The notes under the pieces: generated by a model
What the model was told of the DNA's origin: nothing
Databases searched by the model: none
The model's input: only the letters and a program-made list of their open reading frames with translations
Part shown: positions 8,434 through 17,253 of the stretch, one piece after another
How the letters are laid out: the number at the start of each line of letters is the position of its first letter
Numbering within the stretch: position 1 is the stretch's first letter
Source of the DNA: Rhodospirillales bacterium
GTDB taxonomy: Bacteria; Pseudomonadota; Alphaproteobacteria; Rhodospirillales; Casp-alpha2
Length of the DNA: 41,052 nt
Direction of reading: 5' to 3'
Assembly (NCBI GenBank): GCA_013203595.1
Contig: JABMNT010000153.1
Coordinates: forward strand, 1 to 41,052
Program-made: the position numbers and the translations under genes

Positions 8434-9477
8434 ATGTTTCGTTCAACTATCGCACTTGGAGCCGCGGTCGCACTGACTGCAAGCCTTGCCACTTCCGCCG
8501 CAAATGCGCGCGACCAAATCAGAATCGTTGGATCATCGACCGTATATCCATTTGCCACTGTCGTTGCCGAAAAATTTGGTAAATCCAGCCACTTCAAAAC
8601 ACCGGTAATCGAAAGCACGGGTTCCGGCGGCGGTTTCAAACTGTTCTGCGCCGGTCTTGGTGAGGGTCACCCGGACATCACCAACGCGTCCCGGGCGATC
8701 AAAAAATCCGAAGTCGAGAACTGCGCCAAGAACGGGATCAGGAATATCACCGAAGTCAAAATCGGTTATGACGGCATCGTTATTGCAAACTCCAGGGATG
8801 CGGAAGTTGCCAACTTGACCAAACGGCAAATCTTTCTGGCCCTGGCCAAGGATATCCCTGACGGAAAAGGCGGCTTTAAGGCCAACGACTATATCAAATG
8901 GAGCGATATCGACGCCAGCCTGCCAAACCGCAAGATCGAAGTCATGGGACCTCCCCCGACGTCCGGTACCCGCGATGCCTTTGTCGAACTGGCCATGGAA
9001 GGCGGCTGCGGCAAAATAAAGGAAATTGCGGCACTCAAGAAAACCGACAAGAACATACACAAGGCGGTTTGCCAGTCAATTCGTGAAGACGGCGCGTTTG
9101 TTGAAGCCGGCGAAAATGACGTCCTGATCGTCCGCAAGCTGGAAGCCAATCCGAATGCATTCGGCATCTTCGGCTTCAGCTTCCTCGACCAGAACGGCGA
9201 CAAGGTTCAGGGCAGCCTGATTGACGGCAAGTCGCCGACCTTTGAGAACATTGCATCCGGTGCCTATGGCGTATCCCGCCCTCTGTTCTTCTACGTGAAG
9301 AATGACCAGGCCAAAACGGTGCCCGGTATCCGTGAGTATCTGGCCGAGTTTGCCAGCGAGAATGCCTGGGGTGAAGAGGGATATCTCTCCGACAAGGGCC
9401 TGATCCCGATGCCCGCTGCCGAACGTAAAAAGTACATGTCCGATGCAAAAAACCTGACAACCAACATCATGATGTAA
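8434..9477 (+). CDS. pstS: PstS periplasmic phosphate-binding protein
   Basis: The 347-residue precursor has a signal peptide ending in the type I site ANA (cleavage after residue 25). The mature protein begins RDQIRIVGSSTVYPF, which is the phosphate-binding loop, and has TGSGGGFKLFC and PPPTSGTRDAF, the other two ligand loops of PstS. It captures phosphate in the periplasm for the PstCAB importer. The start has AGGAGAG at the right distance. A strong hairpin terminator follows, which probably lets PstS be made in excess over the membrane subunits. Four cysteines lie in the mature part, more than in enteric PstS, and could form disulfides. Confidence 0.96.
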   Translation: MFRSTIALGAAVALTASLATSAANARDQIRIVGSSTVYPFATVVAEKFGKSSHFKTPVIESTGSGGGFKLFCAGLGEGHPDITNASRAIKKSEVENCAKNGIRNITEVKIGYDGIVIANSRDAEVANLTKRQIFLALAKDIPDGKGGFKANDYIKWSDIDASLPNRKIEVMGPPPTSGTRDAFVELAMEGGCGKIKEIAALKKTDKNIHKAVCQSIREDGAFVEAGENDVLIVRKLEANPNAFGIFGFSFLDQNGDKVQGSLIDGKSPTFENIASGAYGVSRPLFFYVKNDQAKTVPGIREYLAEFASENAWGEEGYLSDKGLIPMPAAERKKYMSDAKNLTTNIMM

Positions 9478-9488
9478 CAGACCCATTG

Positions 9489-9525
9489 CGGGCCGGGTTC
9501 GAAACCAACCCGGCCCGTTTTTATT
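9489..9525 (+). terminator. Intrinsic terminator/attenuator between pstS and pstC
   Basis: An 11-base perfect stem, CGGGCCGGGTT (9489-9499) paired with AACCCGGCCCG (9507-9517), has a 7-base loop and is followed by TTTTTATT. It begins 11 bases after the pstS stop. As pstC, pstA and pstB have no obvious promoter of their own, partial read-through would set a high PstS to PstCAB ratio. Confidence 0.9.
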
Positions 9526-9548
9526 GGCTTATTAAATAAGAAACCCGA

Positions 9549-10595
9549 ATGTCCATTTCAGCCCTGTTTATCGTCTTTGCCCTGTTGATTTTAGCAGGCG
9601 CCCTGTTTCAGAAAACCGCACGGCGGGTACTGGCCGGATTTCTTCCAGGTGCCGGGCCCTACAGGGCGCAGTCTGTTCGAGCCAGAAAAATCAAGGAACG
9701 GATTGCCGTTGTTTTTCTCATTGGCTGTTCCTCTATCGCTGTTTTAACGACCATCGGCATCATCCTGTCGCTGGTCTTTGAATCGGCGCGGTTCTTCACC
9801 CTCATTCCCATAACCGACTTCCTTTTTGGCCTGCAATGGAGCCCGCAAACCGCCTTGCGGGCCGACCAGGTTGGCGCTTCGGGCCTGTTCGGGATGATCC
9901 CGTTATTTGCAGGAACCCTGCTCATTACCTGTATCGCCATGGCGATTGCCGCACCGGTCGGGCTGATGGCGGCAATTTACATGTCTGAATACGCCTCGCC
10001 CCGGGCGCGCGATATTATCAAGCCCTGTCTGGAAATGCTGGCCGGGATTCCAACTGTGGTTTACGGGTTTTTCGCGGCGCTGACGGTTGCCCCGTTTTTT
10101 CGCAATCTCGGCGACGCCAATGGCCTGGCAATCAGTTCGGAATCGGCGCTGGCGGCCGGTCTGGTGATGGGCATTATGATTATCCCTTTTGTTTCATCCC
10201 TGTCAGAAGACGTTATCTCGGCAGTTCCCCGCTCGCTTCGCGAAGGCTCCTACGGGCTGGGCGCAACCCAGTCGGAAACCATCAAACAGGTGATCCTGCC
10301 GGCCGCCCTGCCCGGTGTTATCGGTGCCCTGTTGCTGGCGACGTCCCGGGTGATCGGTGAAACCATGATTGTGGTTATGGCCGCAGGCCTGGCCGCCAAC
10401 CTGACCGCCAATCCCTTTGCTGCAGTAACCACCGTCACCGTGCAAATTGTCACCTTGCTGGTCGGTGACCAGGAATTCGACAGCGCCAAAACCCTGGCCG
10501 CCTTCGCGCTGGGTCTGGTGCTGTTTTTCATAACCCTGGCACTCAATGTCATCGCCCTGGTGATCGTCAATAAATACAGAGAACAATATGACTGA
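9549..10595 (+). CDS. pstC: PstC phosphate ABC transporter permease
   Basis: This 348-residue inner-membrane permease has about seven to eight helices. The type I ABC importer core is recognisable from ITCIAMAIAAPVGLMAAIYMS through the EAA-type loop YGLGATQSETIKQVILPAALPG, which contacts PstB. An N-terminal pair of helices with a basic loop between them (YRAQSVRARKIKERIA) precedes the core. The ribosome site is weak (AATAAGAAA). The gene follows the pstS terminator and overlaps pstA by eight bases, indicating coupled translation of the permease pair. Confidence 0.95.
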   Translation: MSISALFIVFALLILAGALFQKTARRVLAGFLPGAGPYRAQSVRARKIKERIAVVFLIGCSSIAVLTTIGIILSLVFESARFFTLIPITDFLFGLQWSPQTALRADQVGASGLFGMIPLFAGTLLITCIAMAIAAPVGLMAAIYMSEYASPRARDIIKPCLEMLAGIPTVVYGFFAALTVAPFFRNLGDANGLAISSESALAAGLVMGIMIIPFVSSLSEDVISAVPRSLREGSYGLGATQSETIKQVILPAALPGVIGALLLATSRVIGETMIVVMAAGLAANLTANPFAAVTTVTVQIVTLLVGDQEFDSAKTLAAFALGLVLFFITLALNVIALVIVNKYREQYD

Positions 10596-11868
10596 CTCGA
10601 TTTCCCTGCCAATCGCCGCATCGACAGCAAGCAAGGCACGCCTGGCGTCGCGTCATGCGGCGGAACGGCGATTTAGAATCTATGGACTGCTGGCGGTGCT
10701 GTTTGGCCTGTCCTGCATCCTCACCCTGTTCGTGACCATCCTGACCGGCGGCTATAACAGTTTTTCACAAACCGTCATCACCCTGGATTTTGAACTGGAT
10801 GCCGATAACATCGATGCCAGTGACATTCACGGTTCAAACTTCCGCACCATTGTCCGCCGTTCCACCTATGCCTTGTTTCCGGATGTAACGACGCGGCAGG
10901 ACAAGCGGACACTGGCGAATATTGTAAGCTCCGGTGCCGAATACCAGTTGCGGGATTTCGTGATCGCCCATCCGGACAGAATCGGACAAACCGTGACCCT
11001 GCAGGTGCCCATGTCCGACGACCTGGATCAGTTGTCAAAAGGGGTGATCCGTGCCGAACTGGATGAAAGCGAACGGCGGGTCAGCGACATCGAAATTTCC
11101 TGGTTCAACAGCCTCAGGGACCAGGGTAAAATCGAGACAGTTTTCAACGGGACCTTCTTTACGGCCAGTGACTCGCGCGAGCCCGAACTGGCCGGAATTC
11201 TGGGTGCGGCGCTGGGCTCCTTCTATACCTTGCTGGTCACTCTGGCCCTGTCATTCCCGATCGGTGTCGCCAGCGCCATCTATCTGGAAGAGTTCGCCCC
11301 CAAAAACCGCCTGACACAGATCATCGAAATCAACATCAACAACCTGGCCGCTGTTCCCTCCATCGTCTTCGGCCTGCTTGGTCTGGCGGTGTTTTTGAAC
11401 TTCTTTGGCCTGCCGCGCTCGGCGCCGCTGGTCGGCGGCATGGTTCTGGCGCTGATGACTTTACCGACGATTATTATTGCCGGCCGGGCCGCCTTGAAAT
11501 CCGTTCCTCCCTCGATCCGCCAGGCGGCGATCGGACTGGGTGCCTCGCCCATGCAGACGCTGATGGACCATACCCTGCCGCTCGCCATGCCCGGCATGAT
11601 GACCGGCACTATTTTAGGCATGGCGCAGGCGCTTGGCGAAACGGCGCCATTGCTGATGATCGGCATGGTCGCCTTCATCGTCGATATTCCGGGCGGCGTT
11701 ACCGACCCGGCAACCGTCATGCCGGTGCAGATCTATTTATGGTCAGACAGCCCCGAGCGGGCCTTTGTCGAACGCACCTCGGGCGCGATCTTGGTGCTGT
11801 TGGCCTTTCTGGTTACAATGAACGCCCTGGCGGTCATCCTGCGCAAGAAATTTGAAACGAAATGGTAG
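10588..11868 (+). CDS. pstA: PstA phosphate ABC transporter permease with N-terminal extension
   Basis: The 426-residue protein is the second permease of the Pst importer. After a first helix (about 30-55), it carries a roughly 150-residue soluble insert (about 60-200) of the DUF3333 type that is common in alphaproteobacterial PstA and absent from the enteric protein. The permease core follows, with an EAA-type loop [22 protein letters not shown]. The gene overlaps pstC by eight bases and pstB by seven. The function of the insert is not established. Its position after a single helix would place it outside the membrane core, possibly on the periplasmic face. Confidence 0.95.
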   Translation: MTDSISLPIAASTASKARLASRHAAERRFRIYGLLAVLFGLSCILTLFVTILTGGYNSFSQTVITLDFELDADNIDASDIHGSNFRTIVRRSTYALFPDVTTRQDKRTLANIVSSGAEYQLRDFVIAHPDRIGQTVTLQVPMSDDLDQLSKGVIRAELDESERRVSDIEISWFNSLRDQGKIETVFNGTFFTASDSREPELAGILGAALGSFYTLLVTLALSFPIGVASAIYLEEFAPKNRLTQIIEININNLAAVPSIVFGLLGLAVFLNFFGLPRSAPLVGGMVLALMTLPTIIIAGRAALKSVPPSIRQAAIGLGASPMQTLMDHTLPLAMPGMMTGTILGMAQALGETAPLLMIGMVAFIVDIPGGVTDPATVMPVQIYLWSDSPERAFVERTSGAILVLLAFLVTMNALAVILRKKFETKW

Positions 11869-12701
11869 ACACACAAACAATGACTTCGAAGATCAATGAA
11901 CCGCAAAGCAAAACCAGCCGGATTGGCATTTCTGTTGCGGCTGCGGCGGCCAAATTCGTTTCCAGGAAGGTGACCGTGCACTACGGCGACAAGCAGGCGC
12001 TGTTTGATGTTGATCTGGATATACCGGAAAATCAGGTGACGGCCCTGATCGGACCATCCGGTTGCGGCAAATCCACCTATCTGCGCTGTCTGAACCGGAT
12101 GAATGATATCATCGACGGCTGCAAGGTCGGTGGCGAGATCCTGCTGGACGGCGAAAACATCACCGATCCAAAGATCGACGCGGTCCATCTGCGCGCCCGG
12201 GTTGGCATGGTATTTCAAAAACCAAACCCGTTTCCGAAATCAATTTATGACAATGTTTCCTATGGACCGAAAATTCATGGCACAGTCGCGACAAAAGCGG
12301 ATCTTGACGCGGTCGTCGAAAACAGTCTGCGCCGCGCCAGTTTGTGGGAAGAGGTGAAGGACCGGCTTGATGAACCGGGAACCGGACTTTCCGGTGGCCA
12401 GCAACAACGCCTGTGCATTGCCCGGGCGATCGCGGTCGAGCCCGAGGTTATTTTAATGGATGAACCCTGTTCGGCACTGGACCCCATCGCCACCGCCAAG
12501 ATTGAGGAACTGATCGATGAGCTGAGAAGGAAATACACCATTGTCATCGTTACCCATTCCATGCAGCAAGCCGCCCGGGTTTCACAGCGCACTGCCTTTT
12601 TTCATCTGGGGAAAGTTGTCGAAGTTGGCAATACGGAGCAGATTTTCACCAACCCGAAAGATGAACGTACTCAGGGATACATCACCGGACGCTTCGGTTA
12701 A
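11862..12701 (+). CDS. pstB: PstB phosphate ABC transporter ATPase
   Basis: This is the 279-residue ATPase of the phosphate importer. It has Walker [10 protein letters not shown], the Q loop VFQKPNPFP, the signature [14 protein letters not shown], Walker [14 protein letters not shown] and the switch histidine in [11 protein letters not shown]. The PstB-specific [13 protein letters not shown] is present. The N-terminus carries a roughly 30-residue low-conservation tail, and an in-frame ATG at 11880 (residue 7) is an alternative start. Together with PhoU it also relays phosphate status to PhoR. Confidence 0.96.
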   Translation: MVDTQTMTSKINEPQSKTSRIGISVAAAAAKFVSRKVTVHYGDKQALFDVDLDIPENQVTALIGPSGCGKSTYLRCLNRMNDIIDGCKVGGEILLDGENITDPKIDAVHLRARVGMVFQKPNPFPKSIYDNVSYGPKIHGTVATKADLDAVVENSLRRASLWEEVKDRLDEPGTGLSGGQQQRLCIARAIAVEPEVILMDEPCSALDPIATAKIEELIDELRRKYTIVIVTHSMQQAARVSQRTAFFHLGKVVEVGNTEQIFTNPKDERTQGYITGRFG

Positions 12702-12728
12702 CCGGGACCTATGAATAGGAACATATAG

Positions 12729-13466
12729 ATGCCGACAAATCACATCGTTAAGTCTTTTGACGAAGACCTGAAACGCCTCGACAACATCATCGCTGAAATG
12801 GGTGGAATGGCTGAAATGCTGTTGGCAAATGCCATGGAAGCCTTGCTGAAACGCGACAGTGAAAAGGCCAATCAGGTGATTGCCAACGACAAGCTGCTTG
12901 ATGCCCTGGAAGCGGAAGTCGACGAACTGGCGGTCCAGATGCTGGCCCTGCGCCAACCCATGGCCGAGGACCTGCGGGTCGTGATCACGGCGCTCAGAAC
13001 CGCCAGCATTATCGAGCGTATTGGTGATTATGCAAAAAATATCGCCAAGCGCACGGTTGCCATTTCACAGGCAGCCCCGGTCGGCCCGACAAAAACCATT
13101 GGCCGGATGGGCAAACAGGTTCAGAGCATGATCAAGAATGTGCTGGATGCCTATATTACACGCGATGCCGTCAAGGCGGAAGACGTGCGGGCCAGTGACG
13201 GCGAAGTGGATGCGCTCCATACCAGCCTGTTTAGGGAATTGCTGACCTATATGATGGAAGATCCTCGCAATATTACCGCCTGTACCCATTTGCTGTTTGT
13301 TGCCAAGAACATTGAGCGGATGGGTGACCATGCAACCAATATCGCCGAAAACGTGCATTTCCTTGTCAATGGCAATGCCCCCATCGAGGCCCGCACAAAA
13401 GAGGATGACTCCAGTTTTGTGGTTGTCGGGTCCGGGCATAAAACCGAAGGGAAGGACAACTCATGA
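12729..13466 (+). CDS. phoU: PhoU phosphate signalling protein
   Basis: PhoU (245 residues) is an all-helical protein made of two three-helix bundles, each carrying the metal-binding E/DxxxD motif. Here these read ERIGDYAKNIAKR in the first half and ERMGDHATNIAEN in the second. It connects the Pst transporter to PhoR and keeps the Pho regulon off when phosphate is plentiful. The last 25 residues are an extra acidic tail. It follows pstB by 27 bases with an AGGAACA ribosome site, and its stop overlaps the phoB start as ATGA. Confidence 0.96.
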   Translation: MPTNHIVKSFDEDLKRLDNIIAEMGGMAEMLLANAMEALLKRDSEKANQVIANDKLLDALEAEVDELAVQMLALRQPMAEDLRVVITALRTASIIERIGDYAKNIAKRTVAISQAAPVGPTKTIGRMGKQVQSMIKNVLDAYITRDAVKAEDVRASDGEVDALHTSLFRELLTYMMEDPRNITACTHLLFVAKNIERMGDHATNIAENVHFLVNGNAPIEARTKEDDSSFVVVGSGHKTEGKDNS

Positions 13467-14155
13467 AAGCCCATATTCTGATTGTTGAAGATGATCCGTC
13501 CCTGAGCGAACTGCTGCAGTACAATCTGGAAAACGCAGGATACAAGGCATCAGTTGTCAGTGAGGGCGACGAAGCGGTCAACGCGATCCTCACGGAAGAA
13601 CCGGACCTTGTCATTCTGGACTGGATGTTACCCAACCTGTCGGGCATCGAAATTTGCCGACAGATCCGCCAGAACAGCGAGACGAAGCGAATGCCGATCA
13701 TCATGCTGACGGCCAAGGGCGAAGAGTCTGAACGCATTCGCGGCCTGGAAACCGGTGCCGACGATTATGTCATCAAACCGTTTTCACCGACCGAACTGAT
13801 TGCCCGGATCAAGGCGGTGCTGCGGCGAAGCCATCCGGAAAAATCCATGGATGTGCTTGAGTTTGAGGATATTTCCATGAATCTGGAGGAACATCGGGTC
13901 AGCCGCAGCGGCACCAATATCCACCTGGGGCCAACGGAATACCGCCTGCTGCGGGTATTTCTGGAAAAGCCGGGGCGCGTGTTTTCCCGCGAACAATTGC
14001 TCGACCGGGTCTGGGGACGCGATATCTACGTCGAATCAAGAACCGTCGACGTCCATATCCGACGTCTGCGCAAGGCCATGCAATTGCCGGGAACGACAAA
14101 CCTGATCCGGACCGTTCGCGCTGCCGGCTATTCCATTGATGTTCCCCTGAACTAA
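13463..14155 (+). CDS. phoB: PhoB response regulator
   Basis: The 230-residue OmpR-family regulator has a receiver domain with acidic pocket EDD (9-11), phospho-acceptor Asp53 in VILDWMLP, Thr83 and Lys104 in YVIKPF. A winged-helix DNA-binding domain follows, with TVDVHIRRLRKAM as the recognition helix region. Phosphorylated by PhoR, it should bind the Pho boxes at 6746 and 8325. It is translationally coupled to phoU by a four-base overlap, the usual alphaproteobacterial order phoR...pstSCAB-phoU-phoB. Confidence 0.96.
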   Translation: MKAHILIVEDDPSLSELLQYNLENAGYKASVVSEGDEAVNAILTEEPDLVILDWMLPNLSGIEICRQIRQNSETKRMPIIMLTAKGEESERIRGLETGADDYVIKPFSPTELIARIKAVLRRSHPEKSMDVLEFEDISMNLEEHRVSRSGTNIHLGPTEYRLLRVFLEKPGRVFSREQLLDRVWGRDIYVESRTVDVHIRRLRKAMQLPGTTNLIRTVRAAGYSIDVPLN

Positions 14156-14231
14156 TTTCTGATTGCCGTACGAAGCTGTTTCATAAAGGTTTTCTTCACC
14201 GATCTAATCTACCATACTAGCTCGGTGAATC

Positions 14232-16007
14232 ATGAAAAAGCCTAGCCTTACCTATTCGCGAATTTTGATTTCGCTGCGGCGCCTGCTCAGAAACGACCAT
14301 ATGGTGCTTTCTGCCCTGGGGCTGACTGTTGGCGCACTCACGGGGGCGGCGGTTGTCGGCTTTCGCGAACTGATTTCCACCATCCAACTGGCACTCTTTC
14401 ATTCCGGCTCGGAACGCCTGTTCCAGCATGCCCAGGAATTGCCCTGGTGGCAGATTATCCTGGTACCGGCCGGTGCCGGGCTGGTGGTTGGTCTGTTTAT
14501 CTACCACTTTATGCCGAACCGGCGGCCACAGGGGGTTGCCGATGTGATCGAGGCGAATGCCCTGCGCGGTGCCCGCATGTCTGCCAAAGCCGGTTTCGGT
14601 GCGGCGCTGGCAAGCGCCATTTCAATCGGTGCCGGGGCCTCGGTCGGCCGCGAAGGCCCGGCCGTGCATATCGGCGCGACCCTCGGTGCATGGATCAGCC
14701 AGCGCCTGCATCTCACGCGATCCCTGCGCCGTACGCTGCTGGGCTGTGGCGTTGGTGCCGCCGTTGCCGCCTCGTTTAACGCACCCATAGCCGGCGCGCT
14801 TTTCGCCAGCGAGGTGGTGGTCGGCCATTACGCGCTCAAGGCATTTGCCCCGATCGTCATCGCCAGTGTCGCGTCAACCGCCCTGTCACGGACTTTCTTT
14901 GGCGATTTTCCGGCCTTTGCCCTGGAATCAAAAATCATCGCTTCTTTCTGGGAATTTCCCGCATTTGTCCTGTTGGGAATTGTTGCCGGCGTTGCCTCCA
15001 TTGTCTTCATGCGCTCGATTTTTCTGGCGCAGGATCTGGCCGACAAAACCAAACTGCCGATATGGATCCGCCCCATGTTCGCCGGATTGCTGGTCGGCCT
15101 GATCGCTCTGTTTTACCCGCAGGTGTTAGGGGTCGGTTACGGGACCACGGAATCCGCCCTGCTTTTGCAGTTTGGTTTCTATACCATGGTCGTCATTGGC
15201 CTCGCCAAGATAGCCGCCACTGCGGCCTGCATCGGCTGGGGTTTTGGTGGCGGGGTTTTCAGCCCGTCCCTGGTGATCGGGGCCATGGTCGGCGGCTCCT
15301 TCGGCATTGTCGCCACCCATTTCTTTCCAGAGCTGTCTTCCGGACCTGGCGCCTATACCATCGTCGGTATGGGCGCTGTCGCCGCCGCCGTCATGGGAGC
15401 ACCGATTTCAACAACCCTGATTATCTTCGAGATGACCAGCAACTATGCCCTGACCCTGGGCGTGATGCTTGCCGTGGTGGCCTCGTCGGAAATAACCCAC
15501 CATTTCTTCGGCCGCTCGTTTTTCAACAATCAACTGAAGCGACGCGGAATCGATGTCAAGGAAGGCTTCGAGACCGAGATCATGAAGTCAATCCGGATCT
15601 CCGAGGTCTATTCCAATGACGGGGAATCGATCCAGATGAGCGAATGTTTGCAGGATCTGCGGATCAAACTGCAGAAATCACCGCTCGGAGAAATATTTGT
15701 GCTGCGCGATTCAGGCCAACTGTATGGGACCGTTACCTTTGCCGATTTGAGCGAGTCGGCTTTTGACCATGGCTTTGATGATCTGATCACGGCCAGCGAT
15801 GTGGCGCGCCTGCATCCGCCGGTTTTGACCGTGGCTGACGATCTCGAAACCGCCCTGTCGGTGATGCGGGATTCCGGCGAGGAACATATTGCCGTTGTCG
15901 ACGACACCGCATCGATGACCTTCAAAGGCTGTGTTCATCATCGCGAGGTGATGGCTGCCTACAACAAACTGTTGTTGCAGACCCGCCACGAAGAACACGG
16001 CGAATAG
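14232..16007 (+). CDS. ClC-family chloride channel/transporter with CBS pair
   Basis: This 591-residue protein has a ClC membrane core (about 20-435) and two C-terminal CBS domains (about 455-585). The gating glutamate is present (Glu141 in GREGP, 139-143), as is the third anion-site motif GGGVFSPSL. The first motif, normally GSGIP, is replaced by PQGVAD (99-104). At the proton-glutamate position of antiporters, the sequence reads LFASEVVV, placing Val195 there, as in vertebrate ClC channels. It is thus more likely a passive anion channel than a chloride/proton exchanger, by analogy. It starts 76 bases after phoB with no clear Pho box, so co-expression with the pho genes is only suggested by position. 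Confidence 0.9.
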   Translation: MKKPSLTYSRILISLRRLLRNDHMVLSALGLTVGALTGAAVVGFRELISTIQLALFHSGSERLFQHAQELPWWQIILVPAGAGLVVGLFIYHFMPNRRPQGVADVIEANALRGARMSAKAGFGAALASAISIGAGASVGREGPAVHIGATLGAWISQRLHLTRSLRRTLLGCGVGAAVAASFNAPIAGALFASEVVVGHYALKAFAPIVIASVASTALSRTFFGDFPAFALESKIIASFWEFPAFVLLGIVAGVASIVFMRSIFLAQDLADKTKLPIWIRPMFAGLLVGLIALFYPQVLGVGYGTTESALLLQFGFYTMVVIGLAKIAATAACIGWGFGGGVFSPSLVIGAMVGGSFGIVATHFFPELSSGPGAYTIVGMGAVAAAVMGAPISTTLIIFEMTSNYALTLGVMLAVVASSEITHHFFGRSFFNNQLKRRGIDVKEGFETEIMKSIRISEVYSNDGESIQMSECLQDLRIKLQKSPLGEIFVLRDSGQLYGTVTFADLSESAFDHGFDDLITASDVARLHPPVLTVADDLETALSVMRDSGEEHIAVVDDTASMTFKGCVHHREVMAAYNKLLLQTRHEEHGE

Positions 16008-16049
16008 GCACGCCGGGCTATCGCAACAGGCAAGGCGGCCGATGCCGCT

Positions 16050-17066
16050 TCAATGCGATTGTGGCTTGCTCAGCCAGTCGTGACGGTCCTCGGATGTTAC
16101 CGTTACTTTTTTAATTTCAAGCGACCCCACGCCGTGCGGCAGCAGGTCAATATCGATGGCCGCGCCGGCCGTGCCGCTGTCGCGGACGCGCTGATAGAAA
16201 TCGACCATGTCTGAAACCCGCCTGCCGCCAACCCCCATGACAATGTCGCCGGCTTTGATCCCGGCTCTCTGCCCGGGCCCGGCATCGGCAACCCGTGTCA
16301 CAATCACCCGGCCGCCCTGGGCATCTGTATAAATACCAAGCCAGGGCGGGGACGCCTGTGTGCGCCGGCCATTGGCCAGCAGATCGGCCAGTATCGGTTT
16401 CAGCAGATCCGTCGGCACGAACATATTGCCCGGTGTGAGGGCATCCGAACCCATCGCATCGCTGACAAACAGGGAGCCGATACCAACCAGTTGTCCCTGG
16501 TCATTGATTAACGCGGCACCGCCAAACTCCCGATGCGCAGGCATGGTATAAATGGCCCGCTCCAGCAGGTATTCCCAGCTCCCGGCAAAGGCCCGGCGGG
16601 ATACCACCTGCACCGGCGTGACCGGCCGTGATTCACCCAGCGACATGATCAGGGCAATCGACTTTTCCGACATCGCCGCCGATGACCCCAGTGTCAGCGG
16701 TCCGACGCCGAGCGGTGCAAGGGCCCGCACCAATCCGAAGCCGCTGGTGTGATCGTAGGCAACAGGGGTTGCCGGGATGGTGTTGCCCAGAGCCGTCACC
16801 ACCGAGGTTTGATCGGCTTCCATAACCAGATAACCAATGGTCAGAATCAGGCCTTTGTCATCGATCACCACACCGCTTCCCTGGCGCGTCGTTCCCAGCC
16901 TGTCGGCGGTCCGCGCTGCCGACGGTACCTGGGCCTGCACCATAACCACCGATTTGAGAACTTCCTTGAAATCAACCGCGGCCCTGAGCGGAGCGACAAC
17001 GCATATACCGAGAAAAACCGACAGGATCAGGGTCTGAAATGTATGGGTCAACCATCTGCGCAGCAT
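16050..17066 (-). CDS. HtrA/DegP-like secreted protein without catalytic triad (pseudoprotease)
   Basis: The 338-residue protein has a signal peptide (about 1-30, ending PLRA), a trypsin-like domain (about 35-230) and one PDZ domain (about 242-322, with WLGIYTDA and AGIKAGDIVMGVGG). The domain layout is that of HtrA/DegQ proteases. However, the three catalytic places read differently: ILTIGYLVMEA has Tyr79 for His, HTSGFGLVRA has Gly109 for Asp, and REFGGAALIN has Phe181 for Ser. It should therefore bind but not cleave. I chose ATG 17066, five bases after AGGAGG, over the GTG three bases earlier. It is divergent from uvrD and convergent with the ClC gene. Confidence 0.85.
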   Translation of the reverse strand: MLRRWLTHTFQTLILSVFLGICVVAPLRAAVDFKEVLKSVVMVQAQVPSAARTADRLGTTRQGSGVVIDDKGLILTIGYLVMEADQTSVVTALGNTIPATPVAYDHTSGFGLVRALAPLGVGPLTLGSSAAMSEKSIALIMSLGESRPVTPVQVVSRRAFAGSWEYLLERAIYTMPAHREFGGAALINDQGQLVGIGSLFVSDAMGSDALTPGNMFVPTDLLKPILADLLANGRRTQASPPWLGIYTDAQGGRVIVTRVADAGPGQRAGIKAGDIVMGVGGRRVSDMVDFYQRVRDSGTAGAAIDIDLLPHGVGSLEIKKVTVTSEDRHDWLSKPQSH

Positions 17067-17253
17067 CACGACCTCCTTACGGCCTCATTTTCAAGCAGCG
17101 AAGTATATCACAAGCAGATCGCGGCGTTGGTAAACTTGCAGTGAATGGGTGGGAATTTCAGGCCATGCGGACAACTGGCGATTTCTTACCTGCCTGCTCA
17201 TTTATCTGCATCTGTTGATGGCTCATCCGGGCGGGCATGCTATAAAACGTTCC

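Noticed and set aside
9495-9510. A GGGTTCGAAACCAACC stretch that looks like a tRNA T-arm.
   Set aside because: It is the stem-loop of the pstS terminator. No acceptor stem, D-arm or anticodon arm can be drawn around it.
14170-14202. A possible Pho-box-like CTGTTTCATAAAG ahead of the ClC gene.
   Set aside because: The repeat units do not recur at 11 bases, so PhoB control is not supported.
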